From Wuchereria bancrofti (lineage: Eukaryota; Nematoda; Chromadorea; Rhabditida; Onchocercidae): a DNA stretch of 64,000 bases. Within the stretch, counting starts at the first letter, position 1. The number at the start of each line of letters is the position of its first letter. Under the pieces are notes generated by a model. The model was not told the origin of the DNA. It was given only the letters and a program-made list of their open reading frames with translations, and searched no databases. Where the stretch lies: contig SSBO01000003.1 in assembly GCA_005281725.1 (NCBI GenBank), positions 9,662,797 to 9,726,796 of the forward strand. Reading direction: 5' to 3'. The position numbers and the translations under genes are program-made. Of the stretch, positions 12,301 through 23,170 are shown piece after piece.

Positions 12301-15300
12301 TTAATTAATTACCGTCATATTTTGCATTCATATATAAATAAAATGTTTCAGAAAAAAAAACAATAATAAAGTAAATAAAAAATAGGAGAATATATTTGTA
12401 GGCAAAAGAAATTCGTACTTTAATGAAAATTAAAGGATTATGGTATCCGGAAGTACAAGGAAGAACGACTAGCTCATTTGTTGTAAACAAGTAAATATTT
12501 ATTACTTTACAATTTATTATTGTTTTTTAAATAAGAGAAAGAAGGAAAAGGAAAAGAAAGAAAAAGAATAAGTGAAATTAATTATCTGAATTAATTTTGC
12601 AACTATAAATTAATTATTAAAGATTTCAAATAAAAAAGAAAAAAAAAACGGAGAAAACATTGCAAAATTATTATTAAATAAAGAAGAAGAATAGGTAATA
12701 AATTAGATGAAATTAATGAATTAACTTCATTTAATTAATAATTATTTTGATTAATAATTATCTTTTTAAATTATCAGATATCATCATCTTGCTTCATTAG
12801 CTGCAATGTTTGGACCATCACCGGATTGGTGTGTCGGAATATCATCCGTTAATTTATGCTTACCTGATTGTACATGGATACCGGAACGAACATTTGAACT
12901 GCTACCATTTGATGCCGGAACTGATAATGGGCCAACATATATGGTATTTTTTTTTTCTTTCAGTTGTATTATTCATTTATACAATTTCAATTATTTGATT
13001 TTGTTTAAAATATAAGAAATTGAAAATTCATTTTTAAAATATTAAATTTTATCAATTTGTAACATTTGATGATGTTATTTTTTTTCATTATATGAATTAT
13101 ATTTCATTTTGTTTGAACAAATTTTTTAATTGATAAAAATTTGATTAAAATTATTAATTGAAGTAGGTTTAAATTTGAAAAGATAAAAAAAAATCAAGGA
13201 ATTGAATTTTTGTTCCTTTTTTTTTTGTTTTTTTTTCTATCTAAAATATTTCAGAATTGTATAAATTAGAAATGAAATTTGTTGCAAAAATTTTGAACGA
13301 ATTAATTTTTTACAATATTTAATTTTGTAGTCGCCAAATAATCCAGCAGAACCGCGCATACCAATTCATCCAATAACAACAAAACTTGATAAACGTTCAC
13401 CATTTTACAATGAAAACAGCGATATTATTGCACCATTAGCTCGATTAAAATTAAGCCGGAAAGAAGTAATAAAATCGGAATGTAAAACGGCAGATCAATA
13501 TCAAGTAGAAGCATATAATGCAACAAATACTAGTGAAGATGAAGAATATAAAGATCGTCGTTAGTTTATTTTACTTTTTTTTTTCTTTTAATTTATATTA
13601 AATTTACATTAAATTTTTCTTTTTTAAATCTATATTGAAATAATAATAAATAACGCTGAATTGTTTAATTCAGTAAAAATTATTTGAAATAGTAACAAAT
13701 TGTTTAATTTATAACCTTTAGATAATATTTATCTTACTAAATTACATGATGTCTTTTAAAGATAAGTGTTAAAATCAAAAAAAAAAAAAAAATGAAAGGA
13801 TTGTATAAAAACTAGAAATGCAAAAATTAACATGAGTAAAATATTTTGATTAAAAATACTAATTGAATAATGTTTAATTTATTATTACAAGTTTTATATT
13901 ATTAAGATTAGATATTATGAACAAAATAAAAAGATGCATCAAACTTATTAAAATTCCAGCATTAAAAAACTTTTTAAAAAAAAACAACAACAACTAATTA
14001 GTTTTACTTTTGTTTTCAAGCAATTAATTAATTAATTACTGTTTCCTAGGAGAATGTATGGTAACAAATTGGGAACCTTGGTCATTATGTTCTGCAACCT
14101 GTGGTAAAGGTATTCGAATGCGTTCACGTGTTTATGTATTTCCAATAAAAGCGCAAATGTTCCGATGTCATCGTCAAACAATCGAAAGACAATTTTGCAA
14201 TGCAGAAATTAGTGAATGCCGTGGTTTGTAAAATTTTTTAGACTTTTTTTTTCTTTTTTTTGTATATGAAACGATCAATTTGAAGGTATTAGATTTTTCT
14301 CATTTTGCCATATTTTTTTTTTTTCATTTTGTACATTTTGCGCTTAAAATTATTTAACAATGCTAGAAGTAAAATTTAAGATTCGGATGCATTCAATTCG
14401 AAATGTTCTGTTAGTGGTTGGTCATCATGGACAGAATGTAATGTCACATGCGGTTATGGGACAAGATCGAGATCAAGAATATTTAAAGAATCTGATTCAA
14501 ATAATGATACTTGTCCAAATGTTGAACTTACCCGTAAAGACATTTGCATTGGTTAGTTAATTAATTAATTAATTAGTTTGATAGTTATGCTTATTTTTAT
14601 GTAACTTTTATTTATTTTTCGTTTTATTCCTTTTAGATGTCACCAAAAAACTATTTCATGAAGTTTTTTTTTTGAAAAAATATACATTAATATAAATTTA
14701 TAAAAAATCAATACTTATACTTATGACTACATGAAATTAGAAAAATTATTGATTTTTTCATTCATTTATTGATTTTACTAGTTTTTCTAATTTTTGAATG
14801 AAACAGTGATCCATTAAATGTTATATTATAGATATTCTGAGATTAAAAATGTAAGAAAATGTGTAGAAAATTTCAAGTAATTCTATTAAAACATGTATTT
14901 GTTAATCTATCTCAAAAGTAAATTATTAAGTATAAAATTTTACCATTTATAGTAATAAATAAAATAATTGAACAATAAATAAAATGTAACAATAAATAAA
15001 AAATAATATTTGTTATTGTCTAGAAAACCATAAAATCTAATTATCGTAAATATATATATATCCGGATTATTATCATACATTACAATTATCAGTTATATAT
15101 CCGGATTATTATCATACATTACAATTATCAGTTATATATCCGGATTATTATCACACATTACAATTATCAGTTATATATCCGGATTATTATCATACATTAC
15201 AATTATCAGTTATATATCCGGATTATTATCACACATTACAATTATCAGTTATATATCCGGATTATTATCATACATTACAATTATCAGTTATATATCCGGA

Positions 15301-17399
15301 TTATTATCACACATTACAATTATCAGTTATATATCCGGATTATTATCATACATTACAATTCAGTTATATATCCGGATTATCATATTTAAGTAATTGAGAA
15401 AAAACTTTTTTTTTGATAACAATAATTTAGATGATAATATTGATAATGATTTGAGTATTTATTAAGTGGGAAATATTTTACATATTTCAGGTGATAATGG
15501 CGATGATTGTAATGTGACACCGGATCCACTTTGTCGTGCAACATCATGGAGTGAATGGTCACCATGTAGTGCGTCATGTGATGACGGAGTTCACGTTCGA
15601 ACACGTCTACTCTTTTATGCTGAACATGAAGAACGCTGTGCTAATGTTAATTTACTTGAAAAAGAAAATTGTCAATTACAAACTTGTCGACGTTTACTAA
15701 GCGTTCATTCGAAAGGTTTCGTTACTTTTTTCTTTTTTTTTGATTTTTTTTAAATTTTCTCGTTAATTTCTTTTTGCTATTTTTAATTGTGTTATGTAAA
15801 GCTTTGATGAAAATATGAAATTTCATATACTTTTTTTTAATTTTCTACATTTATATTTTATTTTTGAAAATTTATAATTAATTTTAATTGTTCTTAAAGT
15901 ATATGTTGAAGACAATTAATTGTATTATTGATAAGAAATCATTATCATAATTGATATTTGCAAATATGATTCTGTTTAGAAATATGTATGGAGGAGAAAC
16001 AAGAAGGACAATGCGCTGGGACATTTCCGCGTTATTGGTATAATTCAAAATTAAAACGTTGTGAACGATTTATCTATACTGGTTGTAAAGGTAATCGAAA
16101 TCAATTTGAAACTGAAAATGAATGTAAACGAATGTGTTTGGAGTATTATACAAATCCAATTGGAGAAGTTGGTTGGTTTGTTTACACTAATTCATTTTCA
16201 ATTCTTTTTTAATTTTAAAATTTCTTTATATTTATTTTTATAATTTCATAACAAAAAGTTTTTTTTCTTTCTTCTTTTAATATTCTGAATGTTTAAATTT
16301 TAATTAAGATGAATGAATGTAATTAAAACAAAATCTCCTGATAATTGATAAAATAAATGAGTAATATTTTACCTATTTAACATATTGAAAACGTGTATGT
16401 AATGGGAAAAAAATAATCGAATATTTAGAATTAGTTAAATATTTAGAATTAATACTAATGGTAATAATATTAAGTACCTGGTCATCAATTAGTCAACGAA
16501 TTTGGTGTTGATCAGATAAATGATGGTGGTCCACCGGTTGATTGTGTTATCTCAGAATGGACACCATGGGGAAATTGTTCAGCTACATGTGGTTCAGGTA
16601 AACGACAACGTTCACGACAAATTGAAGTTCGTACTTCTGTTTCTTTTTTGTTTTTTCCGCAAAACCGGAATGGTCAAAGATCACCAATGAAATTATTGCA
16701 TCTTATTATATACAGAATTTTACCATAGATTATTTGGCTTAATTTTATAATTAATTATTTGACTATTTAATACAACACAGAATGATATAAACTGATATGA
16801 AACAAACAAATTTAAGCTTAATTTAATTTAATTTAACTTAATTTATACTTCATTAATTTAGGTATTTCCACGTAATGGTGGACGTTCATGTCCTGAACAT
16901 ATGGTGCAAGAATTACGTTGCGAATTAAGACCATGTGGTAAAGTTGTTTTCTATATTTGTTCAATATTACACTTTTTCCCCCTTTCATAATATAAGCATT
17001 TAATAAATTATACATTTTTTTTTTCTAATTTTGAATTTTTAAATTTAATTAAAAAAATTTTTTTAATTATATTTTATATTTGTTTTATTTTAATTTATTT
17101 TTCATTTTTTGTGTAATTTTCTTTGTTTAATTAAATTTATACTTTAAAATTTTCGCTTCAATTTCTCAAATTTGACTTTCTTTCTAGATGATTTTAAAAA
17201 TTATACAATTATTATAGCAATTCAAAATTGTCATATTAAACCATGGACAATGTGGTCACCATGTTCGGTGACATGTGGCGATGGTAAACAAACACGTCGA
17301 CGACGTATTATTAGACCACATCGTTACGTCGATGATGAAGAAAATTCACCATGTAATGCACCAGAAAAACAATTTCGTCAATGTCATATAGAATGTTAA
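9384..17399 (+). CDS. spon-1: F-spondin (SPON-1 type): Reeler, Spondin_N, TSRs and Kunitz
   Basis: Fifteen exons: 9384-9570, 10095-10195, 10647-10863, 11267-11395, 11731-11882, 12402-12490, 12778-12943, 13331-13559, 14050-14223, 14381-14551, 15491-15715, 15980-16171, 16493-16626, 16862-16937, 17188-17399. Phases agree and give 817 residues, the family's usual size. Order: signal peptide (MQWIFYYLLLFSSTIA, cut before DNC); Reeler domain to about residue 168 (YTPGDSYI, LWHAP, KKFCVK); Spondin_N to about 423 (CCACDEAKYDLEFIGLWS, THPKDYPS, FGPSPDWCVGISS, FDAGTDNGPTYMSPNNPAEP); TSR1 (NWEPWSLCSATCGKG), TSR2 (SGWSSWTECNVTCGYG) and TSR3 (SWSEWSPCSASCDDG); Kunitz at about 614-665; TSR4 (SEWTPWGNCSATCGSG) and TSR5 (KPWTMWSPCSVTCGDG). 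F-spondins are secreted matrix proteins acting in axon guidance and in muscle and neuron attachment. WxxW motifs are probable C-mannosylation sites. The start of exon 4 and the acceptor of exon 13 have in-frame alternatives. Confidence 0.93.
11115..11299 (+). repeat. Tandem duplication of a splice acceptor and exon start in F-spondin
   Basis: Copy 1 (about 11115-11188) and copy 2 (about 11221-11299) share a TTTTTGAATTTAATT start, a T-rich tract, a TTTTAG acceptor and a short coding stretch. The peptides are EEYKKELVIDE and EGYKKALIIDE, 8 of 11 identical. Copy 1 has a donor straight after GAG (11188, GTAATT), so 11156-11187 can be a 32-bp exon. Copy 2 runs on into the spondin domain. Both acceptors have the phase needed after exon 3. 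Confidence 0.8.
11156..11187 (+). CDS. Possible optional 11-residue exon of F-spondin
   Basis: This stretch has a TTTTAG acceptor, a GAG/GTAATT donor and an open frame. It leaves phase 0, which does not fit the acceptor at 11266 (that join meets a stop). It does fit a second acceptor, TTTAATTCAG at 11238. Joined there, the frame reads through FSFFMENFLEGYKK into the spondin domain. Both routes (exon 3 to 11267, or exon 3 to this exon to 11239) are therefore open. Which is used needs RNA data. Confidence 0.4.
15050..15392. repeat. 39-bp satellite array, eight copies, in F-spondin intron 10
   Basis: The unit starting TCCGGATTATTATCA begins at 15061, 15100, 15139, 15178, 15217, 15256, 15295 and 15334, exactly 39 bp apart, then again at 15371 after a 2-bp deletion. 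Copies are nearly identical, so the array is young. One site differs (CATACATT or CACACATT) and, from copy 2 on, strictly alternates T, C, T, C, T, C, T, so the recent growth unit was a 78-bp dimer. Confidence 0.95.
15980..16171 (+). CDS. F-spondin exon 12: Kunitz domain between TSR3 and TSR4
   Basis: This exon is part of the F-spondin CDS and is listed for its domain. All six cysteines are present in Kunitz order: ICMEE, GQCAG, KRCERF, TGCKGN, NECKR and RMCLE. The FIYTGCKGNRNQF block is typical. At the reactive site the residue after the second cysteine (P1) is alanine, followed by glycine and threonine. Trypsin-type Kunitz inhibitors have lysine or arginine at P1, so strong trypsin inhibition is unlikely. 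A structural role or a different protease target is possible. Confidence 0.9.
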
Positions 17400-18053
17400 T
17401 TTTAATTATAAAATATATAATCCATATCATTAATTACTATTCACTTTTGTTCAATTAAATTTATACTTTAAAAATTATTTGCTTCAATTATATATTGTTA
17501 AATTTACAAAACTATTCGTAATTTCTTTATTAAACAAAGTACAGCAAAGCGAGAAAAAAAAGAAATGAATAGAAAAAGAATTTTAAAAAGATATAATAGG
17601 AAAAGATTCAAAAAAAAGAAAGAAAAAATCATACATTACAACTAATTATTGTTTATATTTATTTTCAAAAAATATGAAATAAAGGAAAAAAGGAATTATT
17701 TTTCTTATAAAAAAAAGGATGCAAAATTTAAGGTTTCATTTTAAATTTTAGATTTAAATGACTACTTAAAAAATGAAATTTTAAAAAATGAAAAATGAAA
17801 GATTAATGAAATTTTTTTTTTGAAAAAATTAATTTACTCAAAAATTATATTATTTATAATGGATTTCAAAAATATGTTAATTATAATAAATTTTAATGGT
17901 TTTCGTGAATTTGTACAATTGCTGAAGCAAATAATAAAATATATAAAAGAATTAGAACGAATTAATCCAAAAATATACGAAATACCAATATATATGTAAA
18001 TATTATTAATAAATCAAATAATTGATTAATCAAATAATCATAATTCGATTGAT
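17400..18053. other. Gap between convergent genes
   Basis: This 654-bp stretch separates the F-spondin stop (17399) from the phosphatase stop on the minus strand (18054). It must hold both 3' UTRs. An AATAAA-like word (GAAATAAAGG) lies near 17677 on the plus strand. No exon was seen. Confidence 0.5.
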
Positions 18054-21000
18054 TCAATTGGAACAACGTTTCTTCTTACAAGTTGTTATATCTTCATTTG
18101 ATGATATCAATGGAAATTCAATTTTTTGCAATTCCATTTCATTTTGCTCTATTCGATCAATTTTTGTCTTTAATTCTGCTATATATTTAGCCTGAAGTAA
18201 TTGAATAAAATTAACATAAAATTATCAAATAAAATGATTTTTTTTCGTTCATCCATTTATTATTACTTAGCCTGAAATAATTTCAATAAGAATGATCCAT
18301 TTATTATTTCATGTTATTATTACTTAGCCCGAAATATATTAAATAAGGATGATTTTTTAATTAAAATTTATTTCATTTTATATTATCTTTTCAATAAATA
18401 ATAATTTTATATATATTATCCTCTCCATTTTATATTATTTTCTAGTAAATTATTGTCTAATAAAATAAAATATATTTCTTTTTTCTTTTTTTTTTGCTTT
18501 CAATAATTCTCTTTTTTTGTAACGAAAACTAAAATATTTAATACAACTGTATAAAAGAAATATTATTATGTTTACATATACATTCTTATTCATTCATTTA
18601 TTTAATCATTTATTTTTTAATTTCATTTATTTGTCTATTTTTATTAAATATATTTATCGATTTATTTATATATTTCCATCTTACATGTACTTTTTTTATG
18701 GAAATATTTATCCTAAATATATTTCCCATTTTCTTTCTTTTCATTCATTTTGTTTTTTGATAAATTAAAATTAATTTAAAAAAAAAACAAACAAACCGTA
18801 ATATAACCAAATAATGCACCAACAATATATCCAACAATTACATCGTGTAAATGATGCATACCATCAATAATTCGTGTATAGCCAGTATACAATGCTAGGC
18901 CAAGCGTAAATACTTGTATTATTGGCTTTATAATAATAATAACTAAGTCATTGCCACGTGGAATTCGTGATTGCATATAAATCTAATCATTATCACTGAT
19001 AAATTCTTGTATTAATAGATTAAAAAAAAAAGAATATTTAAAGGAAAAAGCACATTTTGAAAAATGTTTAAATGTAAAATATTAAACAAATCAATATAAA
19101 TGATAATTTTTTTCTTTTTCTTTTTTTGAATAATTATTAATAATTAATATATTAAAAAAATGTGAACAAATCAAAAATAAAATATTTGAACAAATCAAAT
19201 CAAAAAGAAAAGAAAAAAAAACATATTTTTAAAAGTATTAAATGTAAAATATTAAACAAACAANTCAATATAAATGATAATTTTTTTCTTTTTCTTTTTT
19301 TGAATAATTATTAATAATTAATATATTAAAAGCGCACTTTTTTTTTATCAGATTAAAAGTATTACTAAAAAATATTTGAACAAATCAAACTAAAAAAGAA
19401 AAAAAAGAAAGCAAAAAAATAATTTCAAATATTATTTTATTAAAAATTATACTTATAAAAAGTACCATAAAGAAAACTGCTGCTGTCATTGCTAATGATG
19501 CATGTCCACTAAAAAATGACAATCGTGCTTCTTTAACAGTTTGATCATAATTATTGCCGCGACATTTATAATTTATAATATAGCTATTATTATGGCAATA
19601 AATATTGTCATATAATGGATTACAAATATCCAAAAATATTGGTCTTAATTCACCAACAATAAATTTTGTTGGAATTGTTAGCAAAAGTGTCAGAACTACG
19701 CCGAGTAAATTATATGCTGCAAAAAAAGTAAATAAATAAATAATATATAACATAGTTAGTTTATATTAATTGAAATCATTTTAGTTTTTCAAAAAAGAAA
19801 TATATATATATGCATATAAAATATTAAATAATTAGAAAAAAAATTTTTATACAGGACAAAAAAAAAATGCAAAAATTATTATTTTATCAAATATTTCATC
19901 GTATTATTATTATTCATCAGGTGAAAAAAAGAAAAAAAATAAACAAAAAAAGTCATTAGCTTCAAAATGTTTTAAATTACATCCGTTCAGGAAGAAAAAA
20001 AAAAAAAAATTGTAAAGGTAGGAAAAAACAAAAAAAAAAAAAAAAATTAAATATTTACCATGATATTTGAAGCTATTCACTAATATTTGATTCAATTTAA
20101 AACCTCGCCAGCTATAGAATTCTTTATAATATTTCGAACGATATATTTCGGTAATTAAAGTCTGAAATTTATTAAAAAATTTTACATTTAATTATTTTCA
20201 TTGTTATTATTGCTGCTTATTATTGTTAATTCTTACTATCATTATCACCGAGTTAGTATTTAATATTATTATTATTATTATTATCGTTGTTGTTATTACT
20301 ATTAATTATTATTATTATTATTAATATCATTATTGTTATCATTATCATTGTAATTATAGTCAAAATTATTGTTAATCATTAGTAATATTGTTATCACTGG
20401 TGATATTATTACAATTAATAATATTATTATTTGCATATGTTTTACTATAATATTACTATTTGTATATCGTTGTTATCATTATTAATTATTATTATTATTA
20501 TTGCAAAGACAAAGTTATTGGACATGATTATATCACATTAATGAAATATTTTTCATAATAGGTAAAAGCAATAATAACTTTTCTTCTTTGCCTTCTATGT
20601 TATTTCTCGGATAATTTTTATTGAGAAAGATTAAAAAATATTTCTAAAGTAACTGATAAATGACAAGAAAAAGAAGTTTGTATCTGATTATATCAATTTG
20701 ATGAAATATTGTTCTCATAAAAATATAAAAGAAAAGTAATTAATGAATTTTAATAAACAAAAAAAAAAAAACTTTTCCTGCTGCTAATGAACTTTTTTTT
20801 CAGTCACAAAAGTAAAATTAAAACATTTTTGCGAAATAAATAATCTTTTTTCATTTTTCATTTTTTTTTCTTCATACATCGTTTTCTCAAGAAAGAAATG
20901 AATGTAGAAACAAAGAAAAAAAGATAAAATGTAAAGATTTTGAATTAAAATATAAATTGAGAAAAATTTACCTAAAAAAAAAAACGAAATAATAAAGTAT

Positions 21001-21588
21001 TTTTTGACAATACCCGCTATGAATAATTTTACTTATTCAAATAAATTATAACTATTGTAAATATAACAATACATTAAAAAATGAAATAAGATTTAATTTA
21101 CTTTTATATTACTTATTTACTCACCGATTGGTTAATTTTTAAAAAAATAAAAAAAAAAAATTTTAATGGAAATATACTCCAACAAGCGGAAGAAAGAATA
21201 TTGATGTAAAAAGCATTGATGTTGATATGGTACTTGATTTATACGGCAATTGAATTGTTAAATCATTGCAATAAAATCCACGACAATATGGTTCTAAATA
21301 TAGATTGGGAAGAATTTCCATTGATATACCTTAAATATATTTGAAATTTTAATAAATTTTCATTTTTTTTTTCACAATCGATAAAATTATTATTATCGTC
21401 CCTTTTTTCTTTTTTTTTATTTTATTAACTGCTATAGAAAAAAATAATAATAATACTTAAATTGTTTGTAATTTTGATTTAAAACAAAAACAAAATGAAA
21501 TACCAATAATTGTTCCGATGAGTACATTGATAAGGAATGGTTCAAGTTTAAGTTTCTTACGTACCAAAAATTTATTTGTTTCTTGCAT
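18054..21588 (-). CDS. PAP2-family lipid phosphate phosphatase (copy 1)
   Basis: Six exons (minus): 21588-21504, 21329-21178, 20161-20059, 19716-19466, 18982-18797, 18191-18054. They are in phase and give 304 residues from the ATG at 21588. This is an integral-membrane phosphatase of the LPP/PLPP type, which removes phosphate from lipid phosphates such as phosphatidate and lysophosphatidate. The three catalytic motifs are C1 KFIVGELRP (131-139), C2 FSGH (182-185) and C3 TRIIDGMHHLHDV (233-245), with the C3 arginine, histidine and aspartate intact and threonine replacing the usual serine. The early luminal signature EPYCRGFYCND is kept. Hydrophobic segments such as FLINVLIGTII and LLGVVLTLLL fit the six-helix fold. 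The tail is short and charged, ending TCKKKRCSN. An alternative start is an in-frame 19-bp exon at 21982-21964, which ends in ATG and adds MES. The intron between them contains an N run. The gene is divergent from its paralogue at 30 kb. Confidence 0.9.
19091..19330. repeat. 66-bp exact direct repeat next to a single N
   Basis: The sequence at 19091-19156 is repeated exactly at 19265-19330, directly after the N at 19264. The copies are separated by about 108 bp that itself contains similar words. It lies in intron 4 of the minus-strand phosphatase. This may be an assembly artefact, but the first copy does not abut the N. Confidence 0.7.
20255..20515. repeat. Degenerate ATT/ATC trinucleotide tract
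   Basis: Long imperfect runs of ATT with ATC and GTT interruptions lie in intron 2 of the minus-strand phosphatase gene. Confidence 0.8.
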
Positions 21589-21641
21589 TGATTCCTGCAA
21601 CAAACATAACAAAAAAATTTTTATCTCACAATATTTGACAC

Positions 21642-21747
21642 NNNNNNNNNNNNNNNNNNNNNNNNNNNNNNNNNNNNNNNNNNNNNNNNNNNNNNNNNNN
21701 NNNNNNNNNNNNNNNNNNNNNNNNNNNNNNNNNNNNNNNNNNNNNNN
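21642..21747. other. Assembly gap (106 N)
   Basis: An unsequenced run lies just upstream of the phosphatase coding exon at 21588-21504. A short upstream exon could be hidden here. Confidence 0.99.
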
Positions 21748-21779
21748 GAAAAAATTAATACAAGTAATAATCGTTAATT

Positions 21780-21870
21780 ATAAATTATTACTATTATTAT
21801 TTATTTATTTATTATTATTATCATTATTATTATTAATTATTAATATTATTATTAATTGTTATTATTACTT
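21780..21870. repeat. ATT-rich microsatellite
   Basis: Imperfect runs of ATT and TTTA lie beside the N gap. Their low complexity may explain why the assembly broke here. Confidence 0.7.
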
Positions 21871-21963
21871 ATAGAATTATAGGAACGAATTATTAATAAA
21901 ATGTTATACGTGTAATAATACATTTGGAAAAAAAACGTATAATAAACAAAAAAATTAACATAC

Positions 21964-21982
21964 CATTATCGCATTAATTTCA
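21964..21982 (-). CDS. Possible first exon of phosphatase copy 1
   Basis: On the minus strand an ATTATTTCAG acceptor is followed by 19 bases ending ATAATG and then a GTATGT donor. Joined to the acceptor at 21595 the frame reads ATG GAA TCA ATG CAA, giving two possible starts three codons apart. It is probably the trans-spliced leader exon, with coding reduced to the ATG. Confidence 0.45.
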
Positions 21983-23112
21983 CTGAAATAATTGAAGTAC
22001 AAATTTAAGTAATTTTGCTCCTAACAACCTTCAAAATTTAAAACGAATCATTACGAAATTATTCAGGAAAAAATTTTGCTTGTAAAAAAAAAAAAATAAA
22101 AAAATAAAATCGATAATGAAATGTTAGAAGAAAAGAAAAAAAAGTATAAATTACTAAAGATGGACAAATGAACAATCATTTTATCGATCTGAATCATTGC
22201 TTGTTAAAAAAAGAAAAAATTAAAAAAAACAAAATCGATAATGATTACTATTATTATTATTATTTTATTCGAAGCCATATAATACAACTGAAGGTCAAAA
22301 GGTTATAAGTTAATTAATCGATCAGCTAATTATGATGAATATGCCGACGATACATTGAGAGGAAGTGGAATATACGACAGACATTGGTCGATGACTTTTG
22401 TTGTTCTTATTTTTATTTACTTCTTTGTCACTTGAACTTTCCATTTGTTTTCTTTCTTTCTACACTGACACTAGTTATATATTATTGTTATTATTATTAT
22501 TATTTTTTTTTAATAAATTCATTTAATTTTTTTTTCTTTATTTTTTTTTTGTAATAAATTCATTTAATGATATAGAATTAATTATTGAAAAATACATATA
22601 AAAGTTAATTTTTTTTATGACAATTATTGAATGAACTGTGCAATAAAATCGGAATAAACTAATATTGGACTAATATTGGAATAAATATAATTAAGTTTTT
22701 TAGAATGAAATAAATAAATTTTCGAGAATTATTGCTTTTTCCTTTTTTATTTACTTCCTAAAATATCGATTGTTTACTTTTATGCTTTATAAATGCAATT
22801 CTTCTCAATGTTTAAACCATTAATAAAAAATTTCAGGGAAAATGAATTCATTTTTATAAAGCGCAGTTTTTTTTTTAATTTAATTAATCACAAGAGGTTA
22901 GTCTTTTTTATGGCAAAATTTCAAAATCGTGAAATCATAACTAGTTATGAATGCATTGTACTATGAAAAACATATAAAATGTTTTGTTATAAAAATTATG
23001 GTTTGAAGTAATTTGTGAAATTTTATGTTAACATTTTTTTCTTGAAAAGAGAAAATTATTAAAACAAATATTTATAATTGAATTTACTTGCCAGTCATTA
23101 AAATAAGACATT

Positions 23113-23170
23113 TAATAATAATAATAATAATAACAATAATAATAATAATAATGATAATAATAATAGTAAT
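23113..23170. repeat. AAT microsatellite
   Basis: A run of AAT with a few AAC and ATG interruptions. Confidence 0.9.

Noticed and set aside
15050..15392. Regularly spaced repeats that might suggest a CRISPR array
   Set aside because: The 39-bp units are head to tail with no unique spacers, in an intron of a nematode gene.
15386..15604. Minus-strand open frame over F-spondin exon 11
   Set aside because: It is the antisense shadow of a TSR-coding exon.
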